Part shown: positions 30,430 to 38,253 of the stretch, one piece after another | Position numbering within the stretch: the stretch's first letter is position 1 | How the letters are laid out: the number at the start of each line of letters is the position of its first letter | Source: Ruminococcus sp. | GTDB lineage: Bacteria; Bacillota; Clostridia; Oscillospirales; Ruminococcaceae | DNA: 42,077 nt | Direction of reading: 5' to 3' | Assembly (NCBI GenBank): GCA_015066805.1 | Contig: SVNP01000022.1 | Coordinates: forward strand, 1-42,077 | The notes under the pieces: model-generated | Told to the model about the DNA's origin: nothing | The model's input: the letters and a program-made list of their open reading frames with translations, nothing else | The model's database searches: none | Program-made: the position numbers and the translations under genes

Positions 30430-30736
30430 TTAGTAGTAAAACTGTAGTAATGTATTCTTTACAAAGCAACGATTTGCCGCAATATGCCGCTAAAATTATA
30501 GGATTGGAAAAACACTCGCCAGAGTGCCGTGGCAAACAAACATTACTTTTATCATAGCCTGAAACCTCCGTGATTTGCCGTGTTTTGCCGCGATTTGCCT
30601 TTGTATACTTTGACGAACGGGTGTACTGATTCTGTCAAAATTCGGGGCTAACTCGGCAAATTGCGGCAAATCTTAGCATTCTAAGGACATCGTTAGTAGT
30701 AAAAATGGTAGTAAACACAGGGTGTTTTACTACTAA
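30430..30736. other. Attachment-like module B (junction of elements 1 and 2)
   Basis: The gene-free stretch 30193-30940 holds a full module. The left arm has TTAGTAGTAA (30430) and TTTGCCGC (30473), with another TTTGCCGC near 30356. The core TGCCGTGGCAAACAAACAT..TTATCAT (30525-30555) reads on the minus strand as ATG plus codons for MIKVMFVCHG, the start of LMW-PTP, and then leaves the family. The right arm has TTTGCC at 10-bp spacing (about 30573-30598), GCAAATTGCGGCAAAT-type sites and TTAGTAGTAAAA at 30693, paired with TTTTACTACTAA at 30725. Core to right TTAGTAGTAA is 168 bp, as in modules A and C. Confidence 0.7.
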
Positions 30737-30856
30737 GGAATTTGGGGCGTGTTCCGGCTGATCGCCGGTTGTATATCAATTACTACTACGTTTACTACTG
30801 CGCTTACTACCAAGATCACAGTATGATACTACTAAAGCGCCGGTATATTCCTTTTC

Positions 30857-30885
30857 ATTATACCATAATCCTTCCATTTCATCAA
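30857..30885 (-). promoter_or_regulatory. Promoter with no gene behind it, shared with module C
   Basis: Minus strand: TTGATG (30885-30880), a 17-bp spacer and TATAAT (30862-30857). The spacer is nearly identical to that of the zinc-ribbon gene promoter at 40795-40823. No ORF lies between here and module B, so the gene it drove was probably lost, or the transcript is non-coding. Confidence 0.55.
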
Positions 30886-30898
30886 GTCAAACCGAGCA

Positions 30899-30928
30899 AA
30901 AAAAATAAAGGCTCACCGAAGTGAGCCT
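30899..30928 (-). terminator. Terminator beyond the integrase remnant
   Basis: Minus strand: GGCTCAC-TTCG-GTGAGCC followed by TTTATTTTTTT. A related hairpin is at 40836-40864. Confidence 0.8.
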
Positions 30929-30940
30929 TAGCTGAGCATA

Positions 30941-31038
30941 TCATACTGCTTCATCCTTTGTTCTGTTCATCTCCTGACGGCGTTCTGGAGTTTCTCCATT
31001 CGGTGAAGCTTCGCAGCAGCATCCTCCAATCCCAGATG
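30941..31038 (-). pseudogene. Remnant of the 3' end of a Tn916-type integrase gene
   Basis: About 98 bp closely similar to the last codons of the intact integrase at 34436 (its C-terminus reads LGLEDAAAELHRMEEV, then ARQEMNRTKDEAV). One G is missing relative to the intact copy (CTGACGGCG against CTGACGGGCG), so the frame is broken. It directly abuts the 3' end of the MATE gene. The same segment occurs a third time, fused to the serine recombinase at 40872. An integrase end next to each internal attachment module suggests that these elements carry int beside att. Confidence 0.8.
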
Positions 31039-31056
31039 AGGGGGATGATATGTTGC

Positions 31057-32490
31057 TTATTGCGTGGAAGCAAGTACCTTGATGCGATGTGTATCTTCAT
31101 TTTCTGCCAACTGTTTATATGTCCGGATAATCAGGAACAAAGCGACCACAAATGTCAGGATATCCGACACAGGCATGGAATACAGCACGCCGTCCAGACC
31201 AAAGAACAGGGGCAGAATTACCGCAAAGCCTACACCGAACACGATCTCCCTGATCATAGAAAGTGCAGTAGATTCCACAGCCTTGCCCATAGCTTGCAGG
31301 AAGATAAAGCAAGCCTTGTTCACGCAGGCAAATATCATCATGCAGAGATAAATGCGGAATGCGTGTACCGCAAAATCGGTATAATAACTGCTCTCGTTCG
31401 CTGCACCGAATATACCGATAAGCTGTTTCGGGAAAAACTCCACGAAAATAAGGGCGACAGCACCGACACTTGCTTCTGCGATCAGGAGTTTTGTGAACAG
31501 CTCACGCACACGGGTTTTAAGCCCTGCGCCCATATTGAAGCCGACGATCGGGATACAGCCTGCCGCCATTCCGACTACGATCGAAATCACGATCTGGAAG
31601 AATTTCATGACGATGCCGACTACCGCCATAGGTATCTGCGCATACTGCTCCTGTCCGAAAACGGCGTCCATTGCACCGTATTTTCGTATCATATTATTGA
31701 TCGCTGCCATAGCCGCTACAAGGGAGATCTGTGAGAGAAAGCTGGTCAGACCAAGTGTCAGCGTTTTGCGGATAATGATGCTTTCAGGCTTGAAATCAGC
31801 CTTTTCGGGCTTGACGAGCTTCATGTTGCAGAGATACCATATCGCAAGCAACGCCGTCACGATCTGCCCGATAACAGTTGCGACTGCTGCACCCATCATA
31901 CCCCACCTGAAAACAAAAATGAATATCGGATCAAGTATCATATTCAGTACCGCACCTGCGAGTGTGGAGATCATAGCGAACTTCGGGCTTCCGTCCGCAC
32001 GGATCACAGGGTTCATTGCCTGTCCGAACATATAGAACGGGATACCGAGCGAAATATAGAAGAAGTATTCCTTTGAGTGGCGGAATGTTTCTTCATTGAC
32101 CGTACCGCCGAACATTGCAATAATTCCATCGCTGAAAAGCAGGTACACGGCACATAGGATAAGGCTGCTCACGATCGTCATAAGAACAGAGTTTCCGACA
32201 CTTTTCTTTGCTTTATCAGGTTCGCTCCTGCCGAGACTCAAACTCACAAAGGCACAGCAGCCGTCACCGATCATAACGGCGATTGCAAGAGCTATGACCG
32301 TCAGCGGAAACACCACCGTATTGGCGGCGTTTCCATACGAGCCGAGATAGCTTGCGTTGGCGATGAATATCTGGTCAACGATGTTGTAGAGGGCTCCTAC
32401 CAACAGAGAAATGATGCATGGCACGGCGTACTTTTTCATCAGTTTGCCGACAGGCTCACGCCCTAAGAATTGATTTGCGGTTTGTTCCAT
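31057..32490 (-). CDS. MATE-family multidrug efflux transporter
   Basis: 477 residues with 12 hydrophobic segments in two similar halves. The MATE pattern is seen in the start GKLMKKYAVPCIISLLVGALYNIVDQIFI and the repeat-2 region TLGLTSFLSQISLVAAM. These proteins export cationic drugs or metabolites by Na+ or H+ antiport. ATG 32490 has AGGAGG upstream. A hairpin leader (32511-32556) with the motif shared by three other leaders in this block precedes it. It is the last gene of the minus-strand block 31057-34134 and runs up to an integrase remnant. Substrate unknown. Confidence 0.93.
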   Translation of the reverse strand: MEQTANQFLGREPVGKLMKKYAVPCIISLLVGALYNIVDQIFIANASYLGSYGNAANTVVFPLTVIALAIAVMIGDGCCAFVSLSLGRSEPDKAKKSVGNSVLMTIVSSLILCAVYLLFSDGIIAMFGGTVNEETFRHSKEYFFYISLGIPFYMFGQAMNPVIRADGSPKFAMISTLAGAVLNMILDPIFIFVFRWGMMGAAVATVIGQIVTALLAIWYLCNMKLVKPEKADFKPESIIIRKTLTLGLTSFLSQISLVAAMAAINNMIRKYGAMDAVFGQEQYAQIPMAVVGIVMKFFQIVISIVVGMAAGCIPIVGFNMGAGLKTRVRELFTKLLIAEASVGAVALIFVEFFPKQLIGIFGAANESSYYTDFAVHAFRIYLCMMIFACVNKACFIFLQAMGKAVESTALSMIREIVFGVGFAVILPLFFGLDGVLYSMPVSDILTFVVALFLIIRTYKQLAENEDTHRIKVLASTQ

Positions 32491-32510
32491 TTGATTTCCT
32501 CCTAATAAAT

Positions 32511-32556
32511 ACAGCGTGTGGCTGAAAGCTGGATTTATGCTTACGCCACACGCTGT
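32511..32556 (-). promoter_or_regulatory. Leader hairpin of the MATE gene (member of a repeated leader family)
   Basis: ACAGCGTGTGGC and GCCACACGCTGT form a perfect 12-bp stem. On the RNA (minus) strand the loop contains CATAAATCCAG, related to CGTAARTCCAG in the leaders at 32844 and 33464. The hairpin lies just before the ribosome binding site. The T run is weak (ATTTATT). Confidence 0.6.
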
Positions 32557-32576
32557 TTTGATGATATGAAATTGTA

Positions 32577-32816
32577 TCAGTCGAGATAAGTGCCGACAGG
32601 TGCTGTGTTGTACTGCTTCTTGATCTTGATGATAACAGAGCCGTCTGGCTGCTCGTTTTCTTCAAGGATCTTGTATTTGGTCTTGCTTTTTTCAAGACTT
32701 TCCTTGTATTTTTTGATCTCCTCCTGAACGACCCTTACCGCATAGTCATGACCGACATCTTCCTTGAGCATAAAATGCAGTGTCTGGCAGATACACGCTT
32801 CTTTGATTCTTTTCAT
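32577..32816 (-). CDS. Small charged protein of unknown function
   Basis: 79 residues, not recognised. It begins MKRIKEACICQTLHFML, has a Lys/Glu-rich helical middle (KKYKESLEKSKTKYKILEE) and ends with a short beta-like segment (DGSVIIKIKKQYN). No membrane segment. CGGAGGT precedes the ATG at 32816. The gene has its own promoter and attenuator-like leader (32833-32922), like its neighbours MATE, CarD-like and DUF2798-like, so it appears to belong to one co-regulated block. The two N-terminal Cys residues might bind metal; that is speculation. Confidence 0.65.
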   Translation of the reverse strand: MKRIKEACICQTLHFMLKEDVGHDYAVRVVQEEIKKYKESLEKSKTKYKILEENEQPDGSVIIKIKKQYNTAPVGTYLD

Positions 32817-32832
32817 TATAATCTACCTCCGT

Positions 32833-32922
32833 AAAAAAATAAAACGAGCAACAATAACTGGATTTACGCAGAATTGCTACTCGTTATGTACTAATTATAT
32901 CAAATTTTCCGTGATTTTTCAA
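32833..32922 (-). promoter_or_regulatory. Promoter plus attenuator-like leader of the small-protein gene
   Basis: Minus strand: TTGAAA (32922-32917), a 17-bp spacer and TATAAT (32899-32894). About three bases after the expected start comes the hairpin ACGAGTAGCAAT...ATTGTTGCTCGT (32884-32844) with loop motif CTGCGTAAATCCAG, then TTTTATTTTTTT, then the ribosome binding site. The hairpin-plus-U-run looks like an intrinsic terminator placed at the very start of the transcript. Confidence 0.7.
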
Positions 32923-32942
32923 ATTGTGTTTTTTCACAAATT

Positions 32943-33440
32943 TCATGCGATATACTTTTCGATATATTCAACAACTTCGCTTTTGTCGATATCAAGAGCG
33001 TAGGCAAATTCCTCAAAAAGCATATTCTCTGCAAGACTAAGATAATTCTCGTCCGTGGAACGCAGCTTTTTCCCGCTTTCGGCAAGCTCCTTACGGCGAA
33101 GGTACAGCGTTTTGATAAGGCGTATGATCTCATGTTTGTCGGCATCTTTAATGATGCGGCTGTATTCTTCCTTACGCTTGCTGTCGTTGTCTATCCATAT
33201 AAGCCCCTCAGAGTTCATGTGGGAGATCAGCTCATCGACCTCAGCCTTTGAGCATATCGGGTGCATCTTGCTGAGAGCCGCGTCGTTATTTGTCGGGACA
33301 TAGAATATGTTTTTATCAGAGTTTATATGTTTGAGAATATAGTATTCCTGTTCTTCACCCGTAAAATCACGCTTTTCAACTGCCGTGACCTTACATATCC
33401 CGAATGCACCGTACATCACCATGTCACCTACGTTGTACAT
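32943..33440 (-). CDS. CarD/TRCF-domain transcription regulator
   Basis: 165 residues. The N-terminal RNA-polymerase-interacting domain is clear (YNVGDMVMYGAFGICKV, EYYILKHINSDKNIFYVPTNN). A helical C-terminal part follows (AEVDELISHM, then RIIKDADKHEIIRLIKTLYLRRKEL). CarD-like proteins bind RNA polymerase beta and DNA near -10 and tune promoter opening. ATG 33440 follows GAGGTG; the longer frame to 33476 would start inside the leader hairpin. Own promoter and attenuator-like leader (33455-33548). A CarD-like gene in a mobile block beside a MATE pump may regulate that block; this is inference. Confidence 0.88.
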   Translation of the reverse strand: MYNVGDMVMYGAFGICKVTAVEKRDFTGEEQEYYILKHINSDKNIFYVPTNNDAALSKMHPICSKAEVDELISHMNSEGLIWIDNDSKRKEEYSRIIKDADKHEIIRLIKTLYLRRKELAESGKKLRSTDENYLSLAENMLFEEFAYALDIDKSEVVEYIEKYIA

Positions 33441-33454
33441 AAGTATCACCTCGC

Positions 33455-33548
33455 AAAAAAATAGAACGTATAGCAAGTAACTGGACTTACGCAGTAACTG
33501 CTACACGTTCTCTTATTCTATTATATCACTTTTTATGTGAAAAAGCAA
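33455..33548 (-). promoter_or_regulatory. Promoter plus attenuator-like leader of the CarD-like gene
   Basis: Minus strand: TTGCTT (33548-33543), a 17-bp spacer and TATAAT (33525-33520). The hairpin (33510-33464) starts GAACGTGTAGC, has apical CTGCGTAAGTCCAG and ends GCTATACGTTC, followed by TATTTTTTT and the ribosome binding site. The loop sequence matches the leader at 32844-32884 with one base changed. Confidence 0.7.
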
Positions 33549-33567
33549 AGGGAGTTTTGCACAAATA

Positions 33568-34134
33568 TTACGCCTTTACAGCCTGTGCTGTTTCGGCTTT
33601 TCTTCTGAATATAGCTTTGAAGCACGTTCTGATAAGCGGCTGAATAAAGAAAAGTTGAGAGAAAAATGCAAACGGGAGATTAAAGCATACAAGCTTGATC
33701 CAGTTGGCAAGGAATGTAAAGATGTTGAATCCTGCATAGTAGGGATAGTAGAGGAAAGCCGCAAGGAAGCTCATCGCAGGACACATGATGCCGACAGTCG
33801 CACAGATGATCGCAGTTTCAAAGAGTACAGGGTGTGTCTCTCTCGGATCAAAAACCTTACAGGCGAGCTTAAAGGACATGGGGCTGCCAACCGTGATTTC
33901 AAGAGTGTATGCAAGGATAAACTCAATAATTACAACTGCCCAGATCGGAAGATTTCTTCCGAGTATATACACACCGCCCATAGCGTTTACTGCGCCGAGC
34001 ACGCTGCTTTCGCCCGTCACGCTCATCAGCGTAGAACCGTTGACAACGTACAGACTGTAAAACACATAAGCGTGTACTGTAACGATAACGGTCATCAGAG
34101 CGAACATCATTCTTTCAAATTGGTTTCTTGGCAT
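33568..34134 (-). CDS. DUF2798-like membrane protein
   Basis: 188 residues. It starts MPRNQFERMMFALMTVIVTVHAY, typical of DUF2798, and has four membrane helices in two similar halves (about 11-30, 65-85, 105-130, 143-170), ending in a basic tail. Function of the family is not known. I chose ATG 34134, 8 bases after AGGAGG; ATG 34140 is only 2 bases away from it. Own promoter and hairpin leader. It heads the minus-strand block DUF2798-CarD-small protein-MATE. Confidence 0.8.
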   Translation of the reverse strand: MPRNQFERMMFALMTVIVTVHAYVFYSLYVVNGSTLMSVTGESSVLGAVNAMGGVYILGRNLPIWAVVIIEFILAYTLEITVGSPMSFKLACKVFDPRETHPVLFETAIICATVGIMCPAMSFLAAFLYYPYYAGFNIFTFLANWIKLVCFNLPFAFFSQLFFIQPLIRTCFKAIFRRKAETAQAVKA

Positions 34135-34154
34135 AGTCATTTCCTCCTGAACAC

Positions 34155-34291
34155 AAAAAAAAGCACGCAGTATGCTGTACACTGATCAACAAATGCATTC
34201 CGTGATCAGATTTACGTACAAGCGTACTACGTGTGTCATTGCATAGTGTTTTTTACTATGTTATTATACACCGAAATTCAGACAAAAGCAA
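34155..34291 (-). promoter_or_regulatory. Promoter plus long hairpin leader of the DUF2798-like gene
   Basis: Minus strand: TTGCTT (34291-34286), a 17-bp spacer and TATAAT (34268-34263). Two hairpins follow: CATAGT/ACTATG (about 34241-34256), then a longer one (34232-34165) with outer arms CACGTAGTACGC / GCATACTGCGTG and inner CTGATCA/TGATCAG, ending in T8 before AGGAGG. It contains ACGTAAATCTGA, a variant of the CGTAARTCCAG motif of the other leaders. Confidence 0.6.
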
Positions 34292-34380
34292 GCGGTATCA
34301 TAAAAAATCTCTTTTCAGCGCATATATTTTCAGATCTTCTATTTCTTTTTGTGCGCATCTGTAATGGCTATAGAGAAACA

Positions 34381-34431
34381 AAAAATCCCCTTCACCAAAG
34401 GAACTGTTACATTCCAATGATGAGGGGGATT
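34381..34431 (-). terminator. Terminator of the integrase gene
   Basis: Minus strand: AATCCCC ... GGGGATT followed by TTTTTG, with an inner GGAA/TTCC pairing. Confidence 0.7.
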
Positions 34432-34435
34432 GTCT

Positions 34436-35683
34436 TTATACTGCTTCATCCTTTGTTCTGTTCATCTCCTGACGGGCGTTCTGGACTTCCTCCATCCGGT
34501 GAAGCTCCGCAGCAGCGTCCTCCAGCCCCAGATGCGTATAAACGTCAAGCGTGACGCCGATTTCGCTGTGTCCCATCAGATATTGCAGCGTTTTCGGATT
34601 CATGCCTGCCTTCGCCTGATTGCTGCAGTAGGTATGGCGGCAGACGTGAGGCGTGATATTCGGCATCTGCACCCGGTAAATCTCGTTGTACTTGCTGACC
34701 ATGCGGTTGAAGCGGTGTTCCCAGTGCAGCGCGACCAGCGGCATACCGTTCTCGTCGAAGTACAGGAAGCCGCAGTAACCGTCTACAAATGGTTCCCGTC
34801 GCGGCTTCTCTCTGTCCTCAATGATTGCCTGAAAGCACTGGGCAACCTCCTCGGTAATCGGAATCTGCCGCTTACCGGCATTCGTCTTGGTGGTCTGAAT
34901 CACATACTCCATTTTGGAAGTGCGCTGAAGCTGGTGGTCGATGTTGACCACCCTGTTCTGCAAGTCAATGTCTTTCAGCGTCAGCCCGCAGAATTCTGAA
35001 ATGCGCATCCCGGTATGGAACAGAATGAATACCGCTTCGTAGTATTTGCAGTAGGTGTTATCGTCATGTACGAATTTCAGGAATTTGCGCATCTGCTCTT
35101 TCGTAATAGCCTCTCTGGTCTTGCTGTCATTGACGACCACACCGGCAAGCTGGAAGCCGAAGGGGTTCTTGACGAGAATGTCATCATCGACTGCCATCTG
35201 AAATGCCGGACGCAGAACGCCGCGCACGGTCTTGACGGAACTGTAGCCCCTGCCGTCGCTCTGCATCTTGATCAGGAACAGCTTTGCATCCGAAGTCTTG
35301 ATGGTTCCGATCTTTCTGCCGCTGAATTCCTCCTTTTTCAGAAGGTTCACAACGAAATTGTAATTCGTTTTCGTCTGCGGCTTTACGGCGGTTCTGGTTC
35401 TCAGGTAGCGCTCAACAAGCTCCATCACCGTCATGTTTTTCTTCTGCGGATCGAGCATCGCATCAAGGTCATAGCCGATCTGCTTCTCCATCTCACGCAG
35501 GGAAAGGCACGGCTTCTTTCCCTGCGGAAGTGTGTCTGTCGGTTCCAGCTTCCAGCTATAAACGAAGTGCGGCTTCCCGTCCACATAATACTTGAACTGA
35601 TACTTGCCGTCCGCCCTGATGGACTCCCCGGCGCGAAGAATACGGCGCTTGGGATCACGGCGGATGTTTCCTCTGATACCCAT
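34436..35683 (-). CDS. Tyrosine recombinase, Tn916-type integrase
   Basis: 415 residues. N-terminal Tn916-Int-like arm-binding domain (about 1-80), SAM-like core-binding domain (VMELVERYLRTRTAVKPQTK), and the catalytic domain with Arg227 (HTGMRISEFCGL), His346-x-x-Arg349 (HVCRHTYCSNQ), the GHSEIG motif and nucleophile Tyr382 (LDVYTHL). All key residues are present, so it is probably active. ATG 35683 overlaps the stop of the excisionase-like gene by 1 bp (TAATG). Two other partial copies of its 3' end occur at 30941 and 40872, each just right of an attachment-like module. It is the best candidate for the recombinase that acts on those modules. Confidence 0.95.
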   Translation of the reverse strand: MGIRGNIRRDPKRRILRAGESIRADGKYQFKYYVDGKPHFVYSWKLEPTDTLPQGKKPCLSLREMEKQIGYDLDAMLDPQKKNMTVMELVERYLRTRTAVKPQTKTNYNFVVNLLKKEEFSGRKIGTIKTSDAKLFLIKMQSDGRGYSSVKTVRGVLRPAFQMAVDDDILVKNPFGFQLAGVVVNDSKTREAITKEQMRKFLKFVHDDNTYCKYYEAVFILFHTGMRISEFCGLTLKDIDLQNRVVNIDHQLQRTSKMEYVIQTTKTNAGKRQIPITEEVAQCFQAIIEDREKPRREPFVDGYCGFLYFDENGMPLVALHWEHRFNRMVSKYNEIYRVQMPNITPHVCRHTYCSNQAKAGMNPKTLQYLMGHSEIGVTLDVYTHLGLEDAAAELHRMEEVQNARQEMNRTKDEAV

Positions 35684-35892
35684 TAAATTTTCCTCCTTAA
35701 CTCAGGGTGTTCGCACAGATACTCCTGAAAGGCTGTGCGGTTGATCATTTTACGCTTCCCGACCATCACGATCATCGGGCGGGTGTTCTGTTTGCGCAGC
35801 CACTCGCCGAATTTCCGTCTGCTCAGGACGAAAAGAACGATCGTCTCTTCTGGCGTCAGGAAATCCTTATTTTCCGGTGTTGCTCTCTGCAT
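35683..35892 (-). CDS. Excisionase-like small DNA-binding protein
   Basis: 69 residues. The pattern LTPEETIVLFVLSRRKFGEWLRK, then VMVGKRKMINRTAFQEYL, is a winged-helix/MerR-like fold of the Xis class; the K.RM.NR.AF segment is the usual wing. Start 35892 follows AAGGAGAC; it overlaps the upstream excisionase-like gene by 26 bp in another frame. Its stop overlaps the integrase start, the usual xis-int coupling. Expected job: bend DNA at att and direct the integrase toward excision. Confidence 0.75.
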   Translation of the reverse strand: MQRATPENKDFLTPEETIVLFVLSRRKFGEWLRKQNTRPMIVMVGKRKMINRTAFQEYLCEHPELRRKI

Positions 35893-36097
35893 CCTGTGTG
35901 TCTCCTTTCTTTGCAAGCGCTGTGAAGTACTGCTCCATCAGCGGGCGGATAACAAGGTAGCGGTTTCCGTTGTACAGTGCAAAGTCGCCTTCATTGTCTT
36001 CTGCCATTCTGCGGATTTTCTTCTCTCCCATGCCGAAGTATAAAGCAGCCTCTTTGATCGAAAGAATAAACTTCTCCGGGATTTTCAGTTCGTCCAT
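35867..36097 (-). CDS. Tn916 Xis-like excisionase, copy 1
   Basis: 76 residues. LSIKEAALYFGMGEKKIRRMAE, then FALYNGNRYLVIRPLMEQYF, is the Tn916 excisionase pattern (HTH followed by a wing with NGNR). ATG 36097 follows GGAGGCG. Closely similar in layout to the gene at 36198 (IKEA, GEKK.RR.AE, GDFA..NGNRYL.IR). It is in the xis-int operon. The C-terminal tail (AKKGDTQDAESNTGK) is not part of the fold. Confidence 0.85.
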   Translation of the reverse strand: MDELKIPEKFILSIKEAALYFGMGEKKIRRMAEDNEGDFALYNGNRYLVIRPLMEQYFTALAKKGDTQDAESNTGK

Positions 36098-36197
36098 GCT
36101 GATCGCCTCCAGTAATATATTTGCCTCTCCGGGCTTAGTATCATATATTACTCTATTTCGGCGAAAAAGCAACTACTTACGGCACTTTAACGTCAAA

Positions 36198-36464
36198 TCA
36201 GATGGTAGAAGTTTCGAGAAGAAACTGCTCGAATTTTGTTCTAATAATCAAATAGCGGTTTCCGTTGATAACAGCGAAATCACCTGTGTGTTCTTCCGCC
36301 AGCCGACGCAGCTTCTTTTCGCCGATACTGAAATAGTTTGACGCTTCCTTGATCGTCAGCATATACTTATCGCCGACCGGGACGACAGGCTCTTTAGTTT
36401 CTTCCACAATGATACCTCCATTCACCATTTCCTTTTCTTTGTCAGTAATCTTGCGCTTTATCAT
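36198..36464 (-). CDS. Tn916 Xis-like excisionase, copy 2
   Basis: 88 residues. Core: LTIKEASNYFSIGEKKLRRLAEE, then GDFAVINGNRYLIIRTKFEQFL. A charged N-terminal extension of about 35 residues precedes the core. ATG 36464 has AGGAGGTG upstream; GTG 36473 overlaps it. Paralogue of the protein encoded at 35867-36097. Two such genes in a row suggest duplication or recruitment from another element; one may act as a repressor-like partner. Confidence 0.82.
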   Translation of the reverse strand: MIKRKITDKEKEMVNGGIIVEETKEPVVPVGDKYMLTIKEASNYFSIGEKKLRRLAEEHTGDFAVINGNRYLIIRTKFEQFLLETSTI

Positions 36465-36540
36465 GAATCTCACCTCCTATTGATAGCCGGGAAAGTCAAC
36501 CCCTTCATATCCCACTACAGAATCGAGGTGCGTTTGGACG

Positions 36541-36582
36541 AAAAAAATGCGCCCGCCGAGAAAAAATTTCCCGACGGGCGCA
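36541..36582 (-). terminator. Terminator of the GH25 lysozyme gene
   Basis: Minus strand: TGCGCCCG ... CGGGCGCA followed by T7. Confidence 0.85.
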
Positions 36583-36586
36583 GATA

Positions 36587-37297
36587 TTATGCCTTATTCA
36601 GTTTTCCGCTGTACTTCTTTCCGTCAACCGTGACCTCAACGGTAATGCCGTCCTCCACAGCAGGCGCAGGCGGATTCGGCTCCTTGCCGTAGCCGTTCAG
36701 CCCCTTCGCCTTGATGATCGTGGGAAAGTCCTTGTAGCCGATATCAAGATCGACGTTGCCGTTGATGCCTGCGACCTTGCCTTTCTCGGAATGCTGCCAG
36801 ATACCATAAGCACCGCTATAATTCGTTCGGTCACACCAATGTGCCAGCCAAATCGTATATCGGGATTTGATGTCATCGGCGGTGTGCGTCACGAGCGAGG
36901 ACGCAGAGCCGTAGAGACCGACGAAATATCCCGCTGCCTCCACTCTTTCAAGAAATGCCCGCATAATGGCAGACACCTTCTCCTTACCGAGATCGAACTG
37001 CTTTTTCTCCTCAAGGTCAAAATATACAGGCATCTCGAACTGTTTTCCCTTGATGACCGACAGGAACACATCCGCCTCCAGTTCTGCTTCCTCCGGTGTC
37101 ATTGCATAGGAATACCAGTAAGCGCCGACCGGAATGCCTGCCGCCTTAGCACCCGCATAGTTCTCCACGAAACGCTCATCCTTCTGCGATGCAAGCCTGC
37201 CGTATCCTGCTCTCAGGATTGCAAAATCAATGCCTGCCGCCCTGACCTTCTGCCAGTCGATCTTGCCGTTGTGAACGCTGACGTCGATGCCCTTCAT
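36587..37297 (-). CDS. GH25 lysozyme, phage-type endolysin
   Basis: 236 residues. GH25 fold markers: MKGIDVSVHNGKIDW (first catalytic Asp), ILRAGYG, VGAYWYSYA, PVYFDLEEK (catalytic DxE) and DLDIGY near the end of the catalytic domain (about 195). A short C-terminal tail (Pro-rich, then ITVEVTVDGKKYSGKL) may bind the cell wall. It cleaves peptidoglycan beta-1,4 bonds. There is no signal peptide, as in endolysins. The ATG overlaps the stop of the truncated polymerase (ATGATATG region) and has no ribosome binding site of its own, so expression would depend on readthrough or coupling. Remnant of a prophage block. Confidence 0.85.
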   Translation of the reverse strand: MKGIDVSVHNGKIDWQKVRAAGIDFAILRAGYGRLASQKDERFVENYAGAKAAGIPVGAYWYSYAMTPEEAELEADVFLSVIKGKQFEMPVYFDLEEKKQFDLGKEKVSAIMRAFLERVEAAGYFVGLYGSASSLVTHTADDIKSRYTIWLAHWCDRTNYSGAYGIWQHSEKGKVAGINGNVDLDIGYKDFPTIIKAKGLNGYGKEPNPPAPAVEDGITVEVTVDGKKYSGKLNKA

Positions 37298-38067
37298 ATC
37301 AGCTGCACGGAATTTGGATTCTCAAGACCGGTCAGGTTCTGCAGCTCCGTCATAAGCGCCGTCTTTGTAAGCGCATCAATGCGTACCGCCTGTTCGACCA
37401 GCGGCATATCTATCAGGATGCCGCGATCGTTGATCTCCTCGCTGAGATGATATTCATCCCAGACAGCCTCCGGCACCGGGAAGCGGGACAGCTTCTGCTG
37501 TATCGCCATTTCGACTTCGACGTCACGTTTGTTGTACTGCTTGAACACTTCCCATTTATCCGGCGCTTCTGCAGGATAATGACGTACACCGTTTTTATCC
37601 GGAACACAGAAATAGCGGATCAGCGCCTTGCCTTCATCCATCTTCTGAGAATCCAGATGCAGCGCAGCACCGACATTCCGGAGTGATAGCGGCAGACCGT
37701 CATAGGCAGCCCATACCATCGTGCAGCGCCATGCTGCCGGATCGAGGTATCCGCCGACAGAGTCTTCCGGGATACTATAGGAACGGAAATATTCAGGATA
37801 GTGCCTGCGCAGATACACCGACAAGCAGATACGTTCAAAGGAAGCGTTATGCGCATATTTCAGGACGGAATCATCCGTCAGAGCTTTCAGTATATGATCA
37901 GGGATACATTCGCCGTTCACGACATCGACCACCTGCACCTCACCGCCGTCAACGGAATAACCGAACAGCAGCAGATCAAACTGCGAAGACTCCGCGTAGG
38001 GATACACCCCAGCGGAGAGCAGGTCAACATCAGAAAATGTTTCGAGATCCAGTTCCAGCGTTTTCAT
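37294..38067 (-). pseudogene. Phage-type DNA polymerase I, N-terminal fragment
   Basis: 257 residues of a protein that is normally about 630-650. It contains the 3'-5' exonuclease domain: LELDLETFSDVDL (ExoI DxE), KYAHNASFER (ExoII), then YNKRDVEVEMAI (ExoIII). It ends abruptly at GLENPNSVQLI, where family members continue with NSVQQL, and the polymerase domain is missing. The next codons are the start of the GH25 gene, so a deletion joined the two. ATG 38067 is preceded by AAGGA; ATG 38073 is possible. Probably non-functional. Confidence 0.85.
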
Positions 38068-38128
38068 TGTCATCACATCCTTAAACCCACCCGGACGGTA
38101 TCCCGTCAGTCGCCCTCCCGACATTCAC

Positions 38129-38242
38129 TTATTTCTTATGGTTCTTGAAGTGGTCAATCATAATGCTGACCGTCATAATCGTCCAGCAGATCATTGTGAT
38201 ACTGCCGGAAACACACAGAATGAGAGAGAATACTGTACTCAT
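38129..38242 (-). CDS. Small 37-residue membrane protein
   Basis: A short ORF with a good start signal: GAGGTG seven bases before ATG 38242. The product is one hydrophobic helix (VFSLILCVSGSITMICW) with a basic tail (DHFKNHKK). Many phages and elements have such peptides between replication genes. Function unknown; it could be a small membrane peptide or a regulator of its neighbours. Confidence 0.55.
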   Translation of the reverse strand: MSTVFSLILCVSGSITMICWTIMTVSIMIDHFKNHKK

Positions 38243-38253
38243 ACTCCGTCACC

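Noticed and set aside
30958..31734. 258-codon plus-strand ORF
   Set aside because: Lies opposite the MATE gene and the integrase remnant; composition not protein-like.
32511..34240. T-box, ykkC or other known riboswitch for the repeated leaders
   Set aside because: I see no T-box TGGNACC motif and no conserved core of a riboswitch that I know; only the loop motif CGTAARTCCAG recurs.
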